Origin: Bacteroidia bacterium
GTDB taxonomy: Bacteria; Bacteroidota; Bacteroidia; Bacteroidales; VadinHA17
Reading direction: 5' to 3'
DNA: 34,375 nt
Assembly (NCBI GenBank): GCA_026391595.1
Contig: JAPLDY010000100.1
Coordinates: 1-34,375 of the forward strand
Shown here: positions 16,656 through 25,471 of the stretch, one piece after another
Layout of the letters: each line of letters begins with the position of its first letter
Position numbering within the stretch: position 1 is the stretch's first letter
Program-made: the position numbers and the translations under genes
The notes under the pieces: model-generated
What the model saw: only the letters and a program-made list of their open reading frames with translations
Database searches by the model: none
What the model was told of the DNA's origin: nothing

Positions 16656-18815
16656 TCACAGATCAATAGATACACTCTTACCTGCATAAACATCCAAAGG
16701 AAGATCTACAGCTATCTCGCTGACTTGTTTAGAATCATCCCAAATTGCCTTGAAATTTTCACCCTTCTTTTCAATCCTTGCATTGACTGTTATATGAATT
16801 TTCCTTAATCTCCCCGATGGATCAGCAACTGAAATGGACCTTATATCCTTCCCGTCAGTTTTTACCATCACCAGTCCCGGACTCTCAATTCCGATCCTGA
16901 TGTCCTGTGCTGCAATTATCTCGCCAGCCCTGTAGAAAACCATCTGGGTCTGTCCCAATCCGGTATTTCTCACAGCCTGGATATTTGTATTATTTGAAAT
17001 GATCTCAATATTCCTGTCAGCGGAATTTTCTATCATTTTCTTTTCATCTGCCACAGGTACAACGATATAGCTATATTCTCCATTCGATGGTCTGTTTCCA
17101 TGATTTAGCCAGAGTTTGAAAACATCGAGTGTTATCTCTTTCTTTGGAGAATCTGATTGTTTGTTGATCCTGTACCAGCTTCCGGTCGCAGACTGATTTG
17201 ATAATGAAACAGAAACCGGTTCCGGAAATATATATGCAATCTTATCGTGCAGTACCCATTTTACATTTTTAAGCTTATGATCGCCACTGTCAATCACCGA
17301 TCTTTCATTTCCAATCATTGCGACTACATCACCTTTCAAAAGACACTGATTCAATGTCGTTACAACAGGAAGATCTGCAGCTGAATTAATCCCTGCTCCC
17401 AAACACACGTATTCATCTTCGAAAAAGAACCAGGATTTTTTTGCTGTGAGCGGATCATGAGGGCCACTGAAATCGAATACCGCAGCACCTGTGTGTCCAT
17501 CAGTAACCGCTCCCACAAATTCTGTCAGTCCTTTTTTTTGAATTTCAGATTCCGGAGGAAGCGAAGGTTTCTGTACAATAGTTGTTCCCGGAATCTTTTG
17601 CCAGTCAAAAACCGGAAAGATATCGTAGTACTCTTCACCAGTCCTGGAAATAAAATTAGAACCATCAGCGTAATGGTGGTTCATCAGTCCTTCGCTGTTA
17701 TATGGCATTTCCATGTTATGATTCCGGGAAGAGAACATTCGTACGGAAACGAAATATCCCGGACGCTGATGGGTAAAGTACTCAGAAAGCCAGAAGAATT
17801 TCGTAGATGACAGATCAAGTTTTATTTCATCTTTACGGATCTTTACTATTTTATCCAGTTCTTCCTTCCTGTACGAAGTGGCCTTCATCAGTCTTTCCGG
17901 AGTAGCCGTGCCTCGTGCCTCCAGATGACCAGCTCTTGAAATGTCCCTGTTCGAGGCACCCGGATCAGGATACTTTCCGTATGCCATTGATTGGCAAATG
18001 CCATCGAGGTAATAATCTATAAGCTGATCAAGCTTTTCCTCAGGAAAACTATATTTTGTTCCGGCAACCAGTGCAGCCCATTCAGCGAATGCATCGGCAT
18101 ATCCTGTTCCGTAGGAGAGAATTGATGTAACCTTATCTGTGCGATGATGAAAGCCGTAATCGTACTGCATTCCCGGACCAGTTGAGAATTTAATTTCACC
18201 TGCGATTACCTTTATAGTCTCATCAAAAAGTACGGCATCTCTCCGGAAAAGTGAATTTTTTGCAAGTATTCCCGCTATTTTGATCCTGTCGCCGCTAGGT
18301 CGTGCTCCTGAGGCGTTAAGGTTTGCACGGCCAGCAATGGGAAGCGATTTTGCGACCTGTTCCGGGGAAAGATCCTTATCCATTATCAATAAGATCTTCA
18401 CAAACTGGTCGGGGGTTCCTATCTGGTTCCACCACCAGTTATCGCAAATGAAATCCTTTTCAAGCCAATAGCCGAGTGAGGAATTGATAGTCTGTCGTAA
18501 CCTTTTATTTCCTCGGAAAGCAGATCCTTTCTTCTTATATGCCCTGCTCAGCTCCACTAAGTTATAGAGGTGCTGCCCGTTCTGAAATCCGGTGCGGGAG
18601 AGATCCTCATAATTTATTCCGGGCCACGATCCATCAGACCGGATCGACGACATAAGGCTCTTCACCTTTTGTTCATTCACATCCGGAGCAAGGAGTCCGT
18701 TAATTATTTTTTGCCTGATTATCTCAAGATCAGGATTTGCAATCACCGGCTTAAGAGCCATGAATAACATAATTCCTGAAATTACTGCACAGCGGGTTGC
18801 ATATCTGGATACCAT
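16656..18815 (-). CDS. Polysaccharide lyase family 8 enzyme
   Basis: Secreted PL8-type lyase, 719 residues from the ATG at 18815 (a GTG at 18836 adds seven residues ahead of the signal peptide). PL8 enzymes cleave uronic-acid polysaccharides such as chondroitin, hyaluronan or xanthan by beta-elimination. The alpha/alpha-toroid domain shows an aromatic patch, NWWWNQIGTP, near 126-135, and QYDYGFHHRTDKV ... SYGTGYADAF; His224 and Tyr235 are the likely catalytic pair. The second half has the PL8 beta-sandwich hallmark 'RTGEEYYDIFPVFDWQKIPG'. Two oddities: the spacing His-to-Tyr is two residues longer than in classical chondroitin AC or hyaluronate lyases, and the site where those have TGAN reads SGARPSGDR, so the usual catalytic Asn is not evident. 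The substrate may differ from chondroitin. It lies downstream of an outer-membrane barrel gene and upstream of the Cys/His lipoprotein. Confidence 0.82.
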   Translation of the reverse strand: MVSRYATRCAVISGIMLFMALKPVIANPDLEIIRQKIINGLLAPDVNEQKVKSLMSSIRSDGSWPGINYEDLSRTGFQNGQHLYNLVELSRAYKKKGSAFRGNKRLRQTINSSLGYWLEKDFICDNWWWNQIGTPDQFVKILLIMDKDLSPEQVAKSLPIAGRANLNASGARPSGDRIKIAGILAKNSLFRRDAVLFDETIKVIAGEIKFSTGPGMQYDYGFHHRTDKVTSILSYGTGYADAFAEWAALVAGTKYSFPEEKLDQLIDYYLDGICQSMAYGKYPDPGASNRDISRAGHLEARGTATPERLMKATSYRKEELDKIVKIRKDEIKLDLSSTKFFWLSEYFTHQRPGYFVSVRMFSSRNHNMEMPYNSEGLMNHHYADGSNFISRTGEEYYDIFPVFDWQKIPGTTIVQKPSLPPESEIQKKGLTEFVGAVTDGHTGAAVFDFSGPHDPLTAKKSWFFFEDEYVCLGAGINSAADLPVVTTLNQCLLKGDVVAMIGNERSVIDSGDHKLKNVKWVLHDKIAYIFPEPVSVSLSNQSATGSWYRINKQSDSPKKEITLDVFKLWLNHGNRPSNGEYSYIVVPVADEKKMIENSADRNIEIISNNTNIQAVRNTGLGQTQMVFYRAGEIIAAQDIRIGIESPGLVMVKTDGKDIRSISVADPSGRLRKIHITVNARIEKKGENFKAIWDDSKQVSEIAVDLPLDVYAGKSVSIDL

Positions 18816-18861
18816 TATCGGTTTATTTCGGATCACAATTTAAAGAATATTTATTACCAAT

Positions 18862-18890
18862 AAAAAAAGGGTGCCGTTTGAGGCACCCTC
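18862..18890 (-). terminator. Rho-independent terminator after the OMP gene
   Basis: A seven-base-pair perfect stem (18869-18875 with 18882-18888, GGGTGCC/GGCACCC) has a six-base loop. Read on the minus strand it is followed by seven T residues (18862-18868). It sits 22 bases after the stop of the outer-membrane protein and only 46 bases before the PL8 ATG. Confidence 0.85.
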
Positions 18891-18911
18891 GATTTATTCT
18901 GTCTGGATGTT

Positions 18912-19454
18912 TTAGAACTTCAGTGCAATACCGCCTGTAAGCCATGAAATGCCATAGCCTAGTTCAGCAAAGGCAGCAAAACCTTCTGAGAAATAATACC
19001 TTGCTCCGATGAATTCAGAAGTAACAAAATGACCTCCGTCAGGAGAGCCTATAGGGGTACCTATATCCTTGCTTGTAGAAATATCATACCCGACCAATAC
19101 ACCTGCATAGGTATCCAGTTTGTCAACAAACGGATAATGGAAAGAACCTCTTACACCAAGGATGATATCAGAATATTTCCATCCGTATCCTGAATATTCA
19201 TATTTGCTTGCTGAATATCCAACATATGGACCTATTCCTACAGCTGCTTTCTTGAGTATCCCGTCAACAATTCCGATATCAAATGATGCTGATACAGGGG
19301 GAACGGTCGTCTTATAATAAGATCCGATATGTAACATCCCCAGGCCAACTCCTAAATTAAGTACTTTGGATCCCTTTATAAAAGAAGGCTCCTGGGCACC
19401 AAGTTGCGCTACTGTAAAGAACACAACCATTAACACTGCAAAAATTTTTTTCAT
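18912..19454 (-). CDS. Small outer-membrane beta-barrel protein
   Basis: Protein of 180 residues with a Sec signal peptide (MKKIFAVLMVVFFTVAQLGAQE). The mature part is a chain of short amphipathic strands rich in Gly and Tyr (LNLGVGLGMLHIG, AVGIGPYVGYSASKY, IILGVRGSFHYPF, TYAGVLVGYDIS, FIGARYYFSEGFAAFAELGYG) and ends with ALKF, a terminal Phe as in proteins inserted by BAM. Length and strand number fit an eight-stranded barrel of the OmpA/OMP_b-brl type common in Bacteroidota. Its function is unknown; such proteins are often structural or adhesive. The gene has its own terminator and a candidate promoter element at 19489-19496, so it seems to be an independent unit between the glycerol operon and PL8. 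Confidence 0.75.
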   Translation of the reverse strand: MKKIFAVLMVVFFTVAQLGAQEPSFIKGSKVLNLGVGLGMLHIGSYYKTTVPPVSASFDIGIVDGILKKAAVGIGPYVGYSASKYEYSGYGWKYSDIILGVRGSFHYPFVDKLDTYAGVLVGYDISTSKDIGTPIGSPDGGHFVTSEFIGARYYFSEGFAAFAELGYGISWLTGGIALKF

Positions 19455-19488
19455 ACTCTTTAATTTAATAGTTTATTAAGTAAAACTT

Positions 19489-19496
19489 CAAATTTA
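19489..19496 (-). promoter_or_regulatory. Candidate -7 box for the OMP gene
   Basis: Read on the minus strand this is TAAATTTG, a full match to the Bacteroidota -7 consensus TAnnTTTG, 34 bases before the ATG. No TTG lies at the proper distance upstream (the nearest is 10 bases away), so only half of the promoter is supported. Confidence 0.3.
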
Positions 19497-19596
19497 ATGT
19501 TTTGTTCAACTAACGCTGAAAACTGCAGTTAAGTATATTTATCTGCTTTCACATTTCAGGCACCAAATTTAGTAAAAAAATTCGATTTTACCAGTT

Positions 19597-20304
19597 TTAA
19601 TGGAAAATCAGGAACATAGCTGCAGCCAGTGATGCGCCTAACATAGGTCCAACTATCGGCACCCATGAGTATTTCCAGTCACTGTCGCGCTTTCCATGTA
19701 TCGGTAAAATAAAGTGCATAATTCGCGGCCCAAGATCACGTGCAGGATTAATTGCATAACCTGTCGGGCCTCCCAGTGCCAGGCCAATACCCAGAACCAC
19801 AATAGCTACGGGCAAGGCATTAAGCGCTCCCAATCCTTTATCAGGTACAGCCATAAAAAGAACTGCCATTGCAAGGACATAGGTTCCAATAATTTCAGTG
19901 ATCACATTGTACCAGTAGCTCCGGATATTGGGCATAGTGCAGAAGACGGCAAGTTTTGCATTTGCATCCTCTGTGGCATCAAAATGCTTTTTATATGCCA
20001 GCCACGCAAGCCCGGACCCGAACATTGCACCTAAAAGCTGTGCACTTATATATAAAGGCATAAGTGAGGCAGAGAATTTGCCTGCAATGACAAGTGCAAG
20101 GGTAACGGCAGGATTGAGGTGTGCACCGCTTGCATCAGCCGCCACAAGAACACCTGTGAATACTCCAACCGCCCACCCGAAGGAAATGACGATCCATCCG
20201 CTGTTGTTACCTTTAGTCTTGCTCAGTAGGACATTCGATACGACTCCGCTTCCGAATACCATGATCATGGCTGTTCCGAAAAATTCTGCAAAGAATTGGT
20301 TCAT
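19597..20304 (-). CDS. glpF: Glycerol facilitator (aquaglyceroporin)
   Basis: Inner-membrane channel of the MIP family, 235 residues, that lets glycerol and similar polyols enter by diffusion. Both pore motifs are intact: NPA at 64-66 (SGAHLNPAVTLA) and NPA at 186-188 (GYAINPARDLGPR). The Asp after NPAR is the residue that marks glycerol channels rather than strict water channels. Six hydrophobic spans are apparent. It is the last gene of an eight-gene minus-strand run and follows glpK by 20 bases, the usual partner that traps glycerol as glycerol-3-phosphate. The spacer between the two is a triple heptamer repeat. No terminator is evident after it. Confidence 0.93.
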   Translation of the reverse strand: MNQFFAEFFGTAMIMVFGSGVVSNVLLSKTKGNNSGWIVISFGWAVGVFTGVLVAADASGAHLNPAVTLALVIAGKFSASLMPLYISAQLLGAMFGSGLAWLAYKKHFDATEDANAKLAVFCTMPNIRSYWYNVITEIIGTYVLAMAVLFMAVPDKGLGALNALPVAIVVLGIGLALGGPTGYAINPARDLGPRIMHFILPIHGKRDSDWKYSWVPIVGPMLGASLAAAMFLIFH

Positions 20305-20306
20305 TG

Positions 20307-20327
20307 GTGATTAGTGATTAGTGATTA
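20307..20327. repeat. Triple tandem heptamer between glpK and glpF
   Basis: Three exact copies of GTGATTA lie head to tail (20307-20313, 20314-20320, 20321-20327). On the coding strand the first copy contains the glpK stop codon, and the array ends three bases before the glpF ATG. It therefore fills almost the whole spacer, including where a ribosome-binding site would be. Confidence 0.9.
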
Positions 20328-21818
20328 TTTCTTTCCGGCCCAGGCTTCGGCAGCTTTAATTGCCCGGTGCCATCCGCTTACAAGAGATTTTATTTCTTCA
20401 GGGGTTGATTTTGGTACAAACTTCCTGTCTACCTGCCACTGCTTCCTGATCTCCTTTATATCTGTCCAGAAGTTCACTGCAAGACCTGCAAGATATGCTG
20501 CCCCAAGTGCTGTTGTCTCAGTGATCTTTGGTCTTACAACATTTGCCTGGAGAATATCTGACTGGAACTGCATCAGATTGTTATTCACAACTGCACCACC
20601 GTCAACCCTCAGTTCTTTTATATCAATTTTGGAATCTTTTTTCATTGCCAGCAGAACTTCAAGTGTCTGATATGCAATGCTGTCCAGGGCCGCTTTGGCT
20701 ATATGCGCAGATGTGGATCCGCGGGTTATCCCTGTTATAGTTCCGCGTGCATGCTGATTCCAGTACGGAGCTCCCAGTCCTGCAAATGCCGGAACAAAAT
20801 AAACCCCTCCGCTGTCGCTCACTTTCGCTGCAAGCTTTTCAACATCAGATGATTTTTTAATAATGCCCAGTGAGTCGCGAAGCCATTGAACAACAGCCCC
20901 TCCAATGAAAATGCTTCCCTCAAGGGCATAGGTTGTCTTGTCGTCAATCTTCCATCCTACTGTTGTAAGAAGATTGCTTTTTGATTCAATTGGTTTTGTA
21001 CCTATGTTCATCATCATGAAACATCCGGTGCCATAGGTATTTTTGACCATCCCGGGATCGACGCACATTTGTCCGAAAAGAGCCGCCTGCTGGTCACCGG
21101 CTATTCCTGCCACGGCGACCGGCGATGAAAATGTCCCTGCCGTCTTTCCATAAACATCACTCGACGATCTTACCTCCGGCAGAACAGATTCCGGCACGTC
21201 GAATAATCTGAGAAGCTCATCATCCCATTTAAGGGTATTGATGTTGAATAACATCGTTCTTGAAGCATTTGAAACATCGGTAATGTGAAGCTTTCCCTTT
21301 GTCAGGTTCCAGACCAGCCATGAATCTACTGTACCGAAGGCCAGCTCTCCTTTTTCAGCCAGAGCCCTGGCTCCCTTTACATTATCAAGGATCCACCTTA
21401 CTTTTGTAGCAGAAAAATAGGCATCTATTATAAGCCCTGTCTTTTGCTGGATTTTTTTAGCAAGGCCCTCTTTTTTCAGCCTGTCGCAGAAATCCGCAGT
21501 ACGCCTGTCCTGCCAGACAATAGCATTATGAACGGGCTTGCCTGTTTTCCGGTTCCATACAACTGTCGTTTCGCGCTGATTGGTAATGCCGATGGCAGCA
21601 ATGTCTTCGCTCCTGAGCCCTGCATTTTTTACTGCCCGGAGGGCGACTCCCGATTGTGTGGACCATATCTCCAGAGGATCATGCTCTACCCATCCGGGTT
21701 TCGGATAATATTGCCTGAATTCTTTTTGCGCAGAGGCAAAAGGTAATCCGTCGTTGCCAAAAATTATCGCTCTTGAGCTGGTTGTTCCCTGGTCGAGAGA
21801 CAGAATATATTTTTTCAT
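20325..21818 (-). CDS. glpK: Glycerol kinase
   Basis: ATP-dependent kinase of the FGGY family, 497 residues, the usual length for GlpK. It converts glycerol to sn-glycerol-3-phosphate in the cytoplasm. The start ([20 protein letters not shown]) carries the phosphate-binding loop. Other GlpK landmarks are [67 protein letters not shown] and [11 protein letters not shown], all intact. It begins one base after the stop of the phosphodiesterase gene and is followed by glpF, so expression is almost certainly coupled to both. No glycerol-3-phosphate dehydrogenase (glpD/glpA) lies in the window, so the product must enter metabolism through genes elsewhere. Confidence 0.96.
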   Translation of the reverse strand: MKKYILSLDQGTTSSRAIIFGNDGLPFASAQKEFRQYYPKPGWVEHDPLEIWSTQSGVALRAVKNAGLRSEDIAAIGITNQRETTVVWNRKTGKPVHNAIVWQDRRTADFCDRLKKEGLAKKIQQKTGLIIDAYFSATKVRWILDNVKGARALAEKGELAFGTVDSWLVWNLTKGKLHITDVSNASRTMLFNINTLKWDDELLRLFDVPESVLPEVRSSSDVYGKTAGTFSSPVAVAGIAGDQQAALFGQMCVDPGMVKNTYGTGCFMMMNIGTKPIESKSNLLTTVGWKIDDKTTYALEGSIFIGGAVVQWLRDSLGIIKKSSDVEKLAAKVSDSGGVYFVPAFAGLGAPYWNQHARGTITGITRGSTSAHIAKAALDSIAYQTLEVLLAMKKDSKIDIKELRVDGGAVVNNNLMQFQSDILQANVVRPKITETTALGAAYLAGLAVNFWTDIKEIRKQWQVDRKFVPKSTPEEIKSLVSGWHRAIKAAEAWAGKK

Positions 21819-21819
21819 A

Positions 21820-23040
21820 TTATTTCAATAAATATTTAATATTTTGAATATCACCGTCGTTGGGTGCTGGTTTAAGCTTCAATATCTTACAGATAAGGTT
21901 ATAGATGTCAACATTGTTCAACCTGTCGAACGATAATCCCTCTTTAAAGGCTGGACCCGCAGCATAAAAAATTGCATGCATGTCGGTATTGGCATTGTCG
22001 TAACCATGGGCGCCACCTCTTATCCCGGATCCGTCAGGACGTGTTCCTATACTCCAGGAGCTGTCGGCCACAATAACAACCTCAGGGATCCGGGGGTTTG
22101 TTCCATAATGCCATCTGACAGGAACTTCAGATTTCCTGTAAGCTTTAAGTCCCTTTTCTTTATTTAGGAGAAAAAGTACACTATCGGTTTTCCCTTCTGC
22201 AGGATTGATTGTATAAACCGGATTGCCCCCGAAGATCCCGGCGATCATCCTCTCCGGAATCAGATTCTTAATATTTATATATCTCTTTGGTGAGACCGGA
22301 GACATACCATGATCAGACAAAACAATTAGATTGATGCGTTTAGAATATGGCAGCTCTGATAATTTTAGCCTCAGTACACCTATCAGGCTGTCGAGCCGTT
22401 CGACCATTTTCCCGGTTTCAGGTGATACCGGTCCTGCACCATGGCTTACAGCATCGGGTTCTTCAAAATAGAGTGTTACAAATCCAGGACGTTTTTCCAT
22501 TGGATACGAAAGCCATTTGATTACCGTATCAATCCGGGATCCAAAAGGCACAGCCTCATCAAATCTTTTCCAGTAAGTCGGATGCATCCCTCCAATTGGC
22601 GCCTCTGAGCCTGCCCAGTAAAATGATGCTGATCTTATCCCCTGGGTTTCTGCAGTATTCCAGATAGGTTCACCTCCATAGAAAGCCGGATTTTCAACTG
22701 CTGTCCTGTCGCCTATCCGATAATAAAGCCCCAGCTCGGGTGCTGGGAAATTATTATTAACCAGCCCGTGATGGTCGGGGTATAATCCTGTAGCAATAGT
22801 ATAATGGTTCGGGAAAGTGACTGTCGGGAAAGATGGTATCAGTCTTCCGGCTTTAACGCCATCCTCTGCCAGCTTGTTCAGATTTGGCGTATTATAGATC
22901 ATATTATAATCCCATCTGAAAGCATCCATAGAGACCATGACAACATAGCTTTTATATGGTTTCTCCTTATCTTTCCTGAAACCAAAAGAGATCGTCAGAA
23001 AAAATGTTGCTGTCAGTATTATTGAAAGTGTTTTCTTCAT
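21820..23040 (-). CDS. Exported ENPP-type phosphodiesterase
   Basis: Nucleotide pyrophosphatase/phosphodiesterase of the alkaline-phosphatase superfamily, 406 residues from the ATG at 23040 (the codon before is TTG). A signal peptide ([20 protein letters not shown]) sends it to the periplasm. The two-metal site is complete: Asp39 in [10 protein letters not shown], nucleophile Thr75 in [18 protein letters not shown], Asp and His in [11 protein letters not shown], Asp-His in [14 protein letters not shown], and the late His in GGAHGYDN. Substrates in this family include nucleotides, lysophospholipids and glycerophosphodiesters. Cotranscription with glpK (one-base gap) and glpF suggests that glycerol is set free by its action, for example from a glycerophosphodiester as the mammalian ENPP6 does; this is inference. 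It follows the lactonase-like gene. Confidence 0.87.
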   Translation of the reverse strand: MKKTLSIILTATFFLTISFGFRKDKEKPYKSYVVMVSMDAFRWDYNMIYNTPNLNKLAEDGVKAGRLIPSFPTVTFPNHYTIATGLYPDHHGLVNNNFPAPELGLYYRIGDRTAVENPAFYGGEPIWNTAETQGIRSASFYWAGSEAPIGGMHPTYWKRFDEAVPFGSRIDTVIKWLSYPMEKRPGFVTLYFEEPDAVSHGAGPVSPETGKMVERLDSLIGVLRLKLSELPYSKRINLIVLSDHGMSPVSPKRYINIKNLIPERMIAGIFGGNPVYTINPAEGKTDSVLFLLNKEKGLKAYRKSEVPVRWHYGTNPRIPEVVIVADSSWSIGTRPDGSGIRGGAHGYDNANTDMHAIFYAAGPAFKEGLSFDRLNNVDIYNLICKILKLKPAPNDGDIQNIKYLLK

Positions 23041-23049
23041 CAAATTATT

Positions 23050-24162
23050 TTATTTCCAGAACTCAAGGTATGCAGGTGCTTTCATTGTTGCCTGGCTGGC
23101 AGGGCCTTCCGGCAATCCTGTTTTCTGATTTATCCTGAACACGGATATCCAACCCGACTTCTGGTTACCTGACAAAAGAAATTTTCCGGACGGATCGATG
23201 ACAAAATTTCTGGGCCAGTCGCCGCCGCAGGAGGAGTGTCCTGCCAAACTAAGCATACCGTATTCATCTATTTTAAAAACTACGATTGAATTCTCGCCCC
23301 GGTTTGATCCGTAAAGAAAATCTCCATTTCTACTGATCAGTATCTCCGCACAGGAATTCCTGCCCTGGAATCCTTCACCCACCGTCGGCAGTGTCTGAAC
23401 AAGATGCAGAATTCCATTTTCATCTACATTGAAAACCATTACCGTGGAGCCAAGCTCATTAATTACATACATTTTTGAGCCGTCATAATTAAATACGAAA
23501 TGACGCGGACCCGAACTGTCTGGAAGATTGATTATTCCATCCTTTACTGGTACCAGAGCGCCGCTGCTTCTGTCAAGATCATAAATCATTATTCTGTTAA
23601 GGCCAAGATCGGTCAGATACACATGTCTGCCTGCCGGATCCTGTGCAATCATGTGCGGATGCGAAACATTTGGGGCTTCTGTTACGTATAATAAAGAATC
23701 CGTTACTTTTTCGGGTAACCCGTTATCACCAAGCTTTACGACAGCAATAGATGCGCTGGAATAGCTTGCAACCAATAAAAACCCTTTGTCGGAAGAGAGT
23801 GAAATATGACAGGGACCGCCATAAGGTACAAGTATTTCGTTCTTCTTTTCAATTAATCCAGTCACCGGATAATATTTCAAAGTGGTTATGGCTCCTCCCC
23901 GTTTTCTATTGAATTCCATAACCTCGTCCAATGCATAGATCAGGTCATGTCTTTCAGAAAAACAGAAGAATGATGGACTCGGGCCTGCATCTGCTTCTGC
24001 AATCAGATTCAGGTTCCCTTTGCTGTTAAATTCAAAGAGTGACAATCCTTTTTGATCATTATCAGTGAATCCGCCGGCAAATAACTTCAGCTTTCCCCTG
24101 CATCCAGAAAAGGCGAGTCCCAGGAATAATACAATGAAAATTACCTGATTTTTTCTCATCAT
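23050..24162 (-). CDS. Lactonase-like seven-bladed propeller lipoprotein
   Basis: Protein of 370 residues of the 6-phosphogluconolactonase-like beta-propeller family (Pfam lactonase, 7-bladed). A lipobox, LAFSGC with Cys21, shows export and lipid anchoring, so despite the family name it cannot act on cytoplasmic 6-phosphogluconolactone. Blades are marked by repeated phrases: GLSLFEFNSKGNL, PSFFCFSERHDLIYALDE, GPCHISLSSDKGFLLVASYS, SHPHMIAQDPAGRHVYLTD, GPRHFVFNYDGSKMYVINE, and WPRNFVIDPSGKFLLSGNQ. A second ATG lies one codon later; which is used cannot be told. It sits six bases after the sialidase-like gene and is followed by the phosphodiesterase. Next to an exported sugar oxidoreductase it would fit hydrolysis of a sugar lactone, but some members of the fold only bind ligands. 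Confidence 0.78.
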   Translation of the reverse strand: MMRKNQVIFIVLFLGLAFSGCRGKLKLFAGGFTDNDQKGLSLFEFNSKGNLNLIAEADAGPSPSFFCFSERHDLIYALDEVMEFNRKRGGAITTLKYYPVTGLIEKKNEILVPYGGPCHISLSSDKGFLLVASYSSASIAVVKLGDNGLPEKVTDSLLYVTEAPNVSHPHMIAQDPAGRHVYLTDLGLNRIMIYDLDRSSGALVPVKDGIINLPDSSGPRHFVFNYDGSKMYVINELGSTVMVFNVDENGILHLVQTLPTVGEGFQGRNSCAEILISRNGDFLYGSNRGENSIVVFKIDEYGMLSLAGHSSCGGDWPRNFVIDPSGKFLLSGNQKSGWISVFRINQKTGLPEGPASQATMKAPAYLEFWK

Positions 24163-24168
24163 GATAAC

Positions 24169-25419
24169 CTATTTTTTAAGCATGCTGTCAAGCTCTTCTA
24201 TTTTAAACCTGACACTTATAATATAAGGTTCCTTATCTTTTTCCCAGTGTCCGTATGTTGTAACGACAAATGTGCTGTCGGGGAGAAGCTCAACACCGGG
24301 ATAACAGCAATCCCAGCTCTGAATATTGTCCTTGAACCTTATCCTGTACTGGCCTTTTTTCCCTTTTACCAGATCTTTCCATGTCCCTATCCAGCCAACC
24401 CAGTCGCCTTCAGTCGGGCTCCCCTGACCGGTCTCTGTAGCAACTTTGCTGAGGTTGACTTCATTTCTTTCTTTGGAAATATCAGCAAGGTCAGGTTTTG
24501 AGCTTAAAGGGCTGACGTCCCTGAATACAACCAGCAACCTTCCGTCAGGAGTATATTTAAGCACGTGCCTGTCGCCGGTAAGCTCATCTGGAAGCGGCCT
24601 GGGATCTGTCCAGGTTTTGCCTTCATCCTTTGAAAAAATTATTTGTGAATTTGTACTCCTGGAATTTTCCCTTAATAACACTGCAATCTGGTTCCCGTCA
24701 GGAGATCTTACAGCTCCAGGTTCGCAAAGATTCAAATCCCTTCTGCTGAGAATAGGATGGGGAGCCGACCAGGTCGCTCCTCCGTCGAACGATAAACTCC
24801 TGTAAAGAGTAAAGAGCTTCAGTTTATTTGTCTTTTGGTCCTCATCGTATATCTGCTGTCCGTTTTCGGTGAGGTAACGCATATCATCATGAAACAATGC
24901 CATATAGTGACCCGGTCCTGTTTTTAAGGGTACAAGGGATGCCATTACTACAATACCTCCCCAGTTTCCGACCTGTTCAAGTTCGCTCCAGTTCTGTCCA
25001 TCATCTTCCGAATGAGCCAGCTTTGCAGGATAACGACCTGAAAAGACAATAAGTCTTTTTTTGCCATCGGGGCCAACAACCCTGAAAAGTGTTGGCACTT
25101 CCTGCGATGTTGCCCAGCTTTCAGGAACAGGGATCCTGTTGCTCCAGGTGAGACCTCCGTCTGCGCTTCTTTTATAGACGATTGCACCTCGCCCATGGCC
25201 TTTGGGATAGACAGCCAAAATAGTTTTTCCGTCTTCAAGCAGTACTGTTGTTGGATGACCAAGGTACTGGCCCTCTTCCCTGTCGACAGTAACCTGGTGT
25301 GATGCTACCTTGTCGAGGTCGATGATCGGAATATGCAGATAGGGATAGACCTTTCCCCCCTGAGAGAATGAATTTATCGCAGTAAAGAGGATAAAAAGGA
25401 AAGGGACTATCTTTTTCAT
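24169..25419 (-). CDS. Sialidase-like six-bladed propeller, exported
   Basis: Protein of 416 residues with a signal peptide (MKKIVPFLFILFTAINSFSQ). Four Asp-box (BNR) motifs, S-x-D-x-G-x-x-W, are visible: SADGGLTW, SEDDGQNW, SFDGGATW and SKDEGKTW, which fix the sialidase/neuraminidase fold. The N-terminal signature GQYLGHPTTVLLEDGKTI, then YPKGHGRGAI, is shared with many Bacteroidota proteins annotated as exo-sialidases. I do not see the FRIP motif or a convincing arginine triad, so true sialic-acid cleavage is doubtful; another exo-glycosidase activity on this fold is equally possible. No sialic-acid catabolic genes (nanA, nanE) lie in the window. It lies between the TIM-barrel gene (52-base gap) and the lactonase-like gene (six bases). 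Confidence 0.75.
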   Translation of the reverse strand: MKKIVPFLFILFTAINSFSQGGKVYPYLHIPIIDLDKVASHQVTVDREEGQYLGHPTTVLLEDGKTILAVYPKGHGRGAIVYKRSADGGLTWSNRIPVPESWATSQEVPTLFRVVGPDGKKRLIVFSGRYPAKLAHSEDDGQNWSELEQVGNWGGIVVMASLVPLKTGPGHYMALFHDDMRYLTENGQQIYDEDQKTNKLKLFTLYRSLSFDGGATWSAPHPILSRRDLNLCEPGAVRSPDGNQIAVLLRENSRSTNSQIIFSKDEGKTWTDPRPLPDELTGDRHVLKYTPDGRLLVVFRDVSPLSSKPDLADISKERNEVNLSKVATETGQGSPTEGDWVGWIGTWKDLVKGKKGQYRIRFKDNIQSWDCCYPGVELLPDSTFVVTTYGHWEKDKEPYIISVRFKIEELDSMLKK

Positions 25420-25471
25420 TGTTCTGCCAGTTATGACTTTAATAGACTGTTTTACAATCTATTAAGATTTC

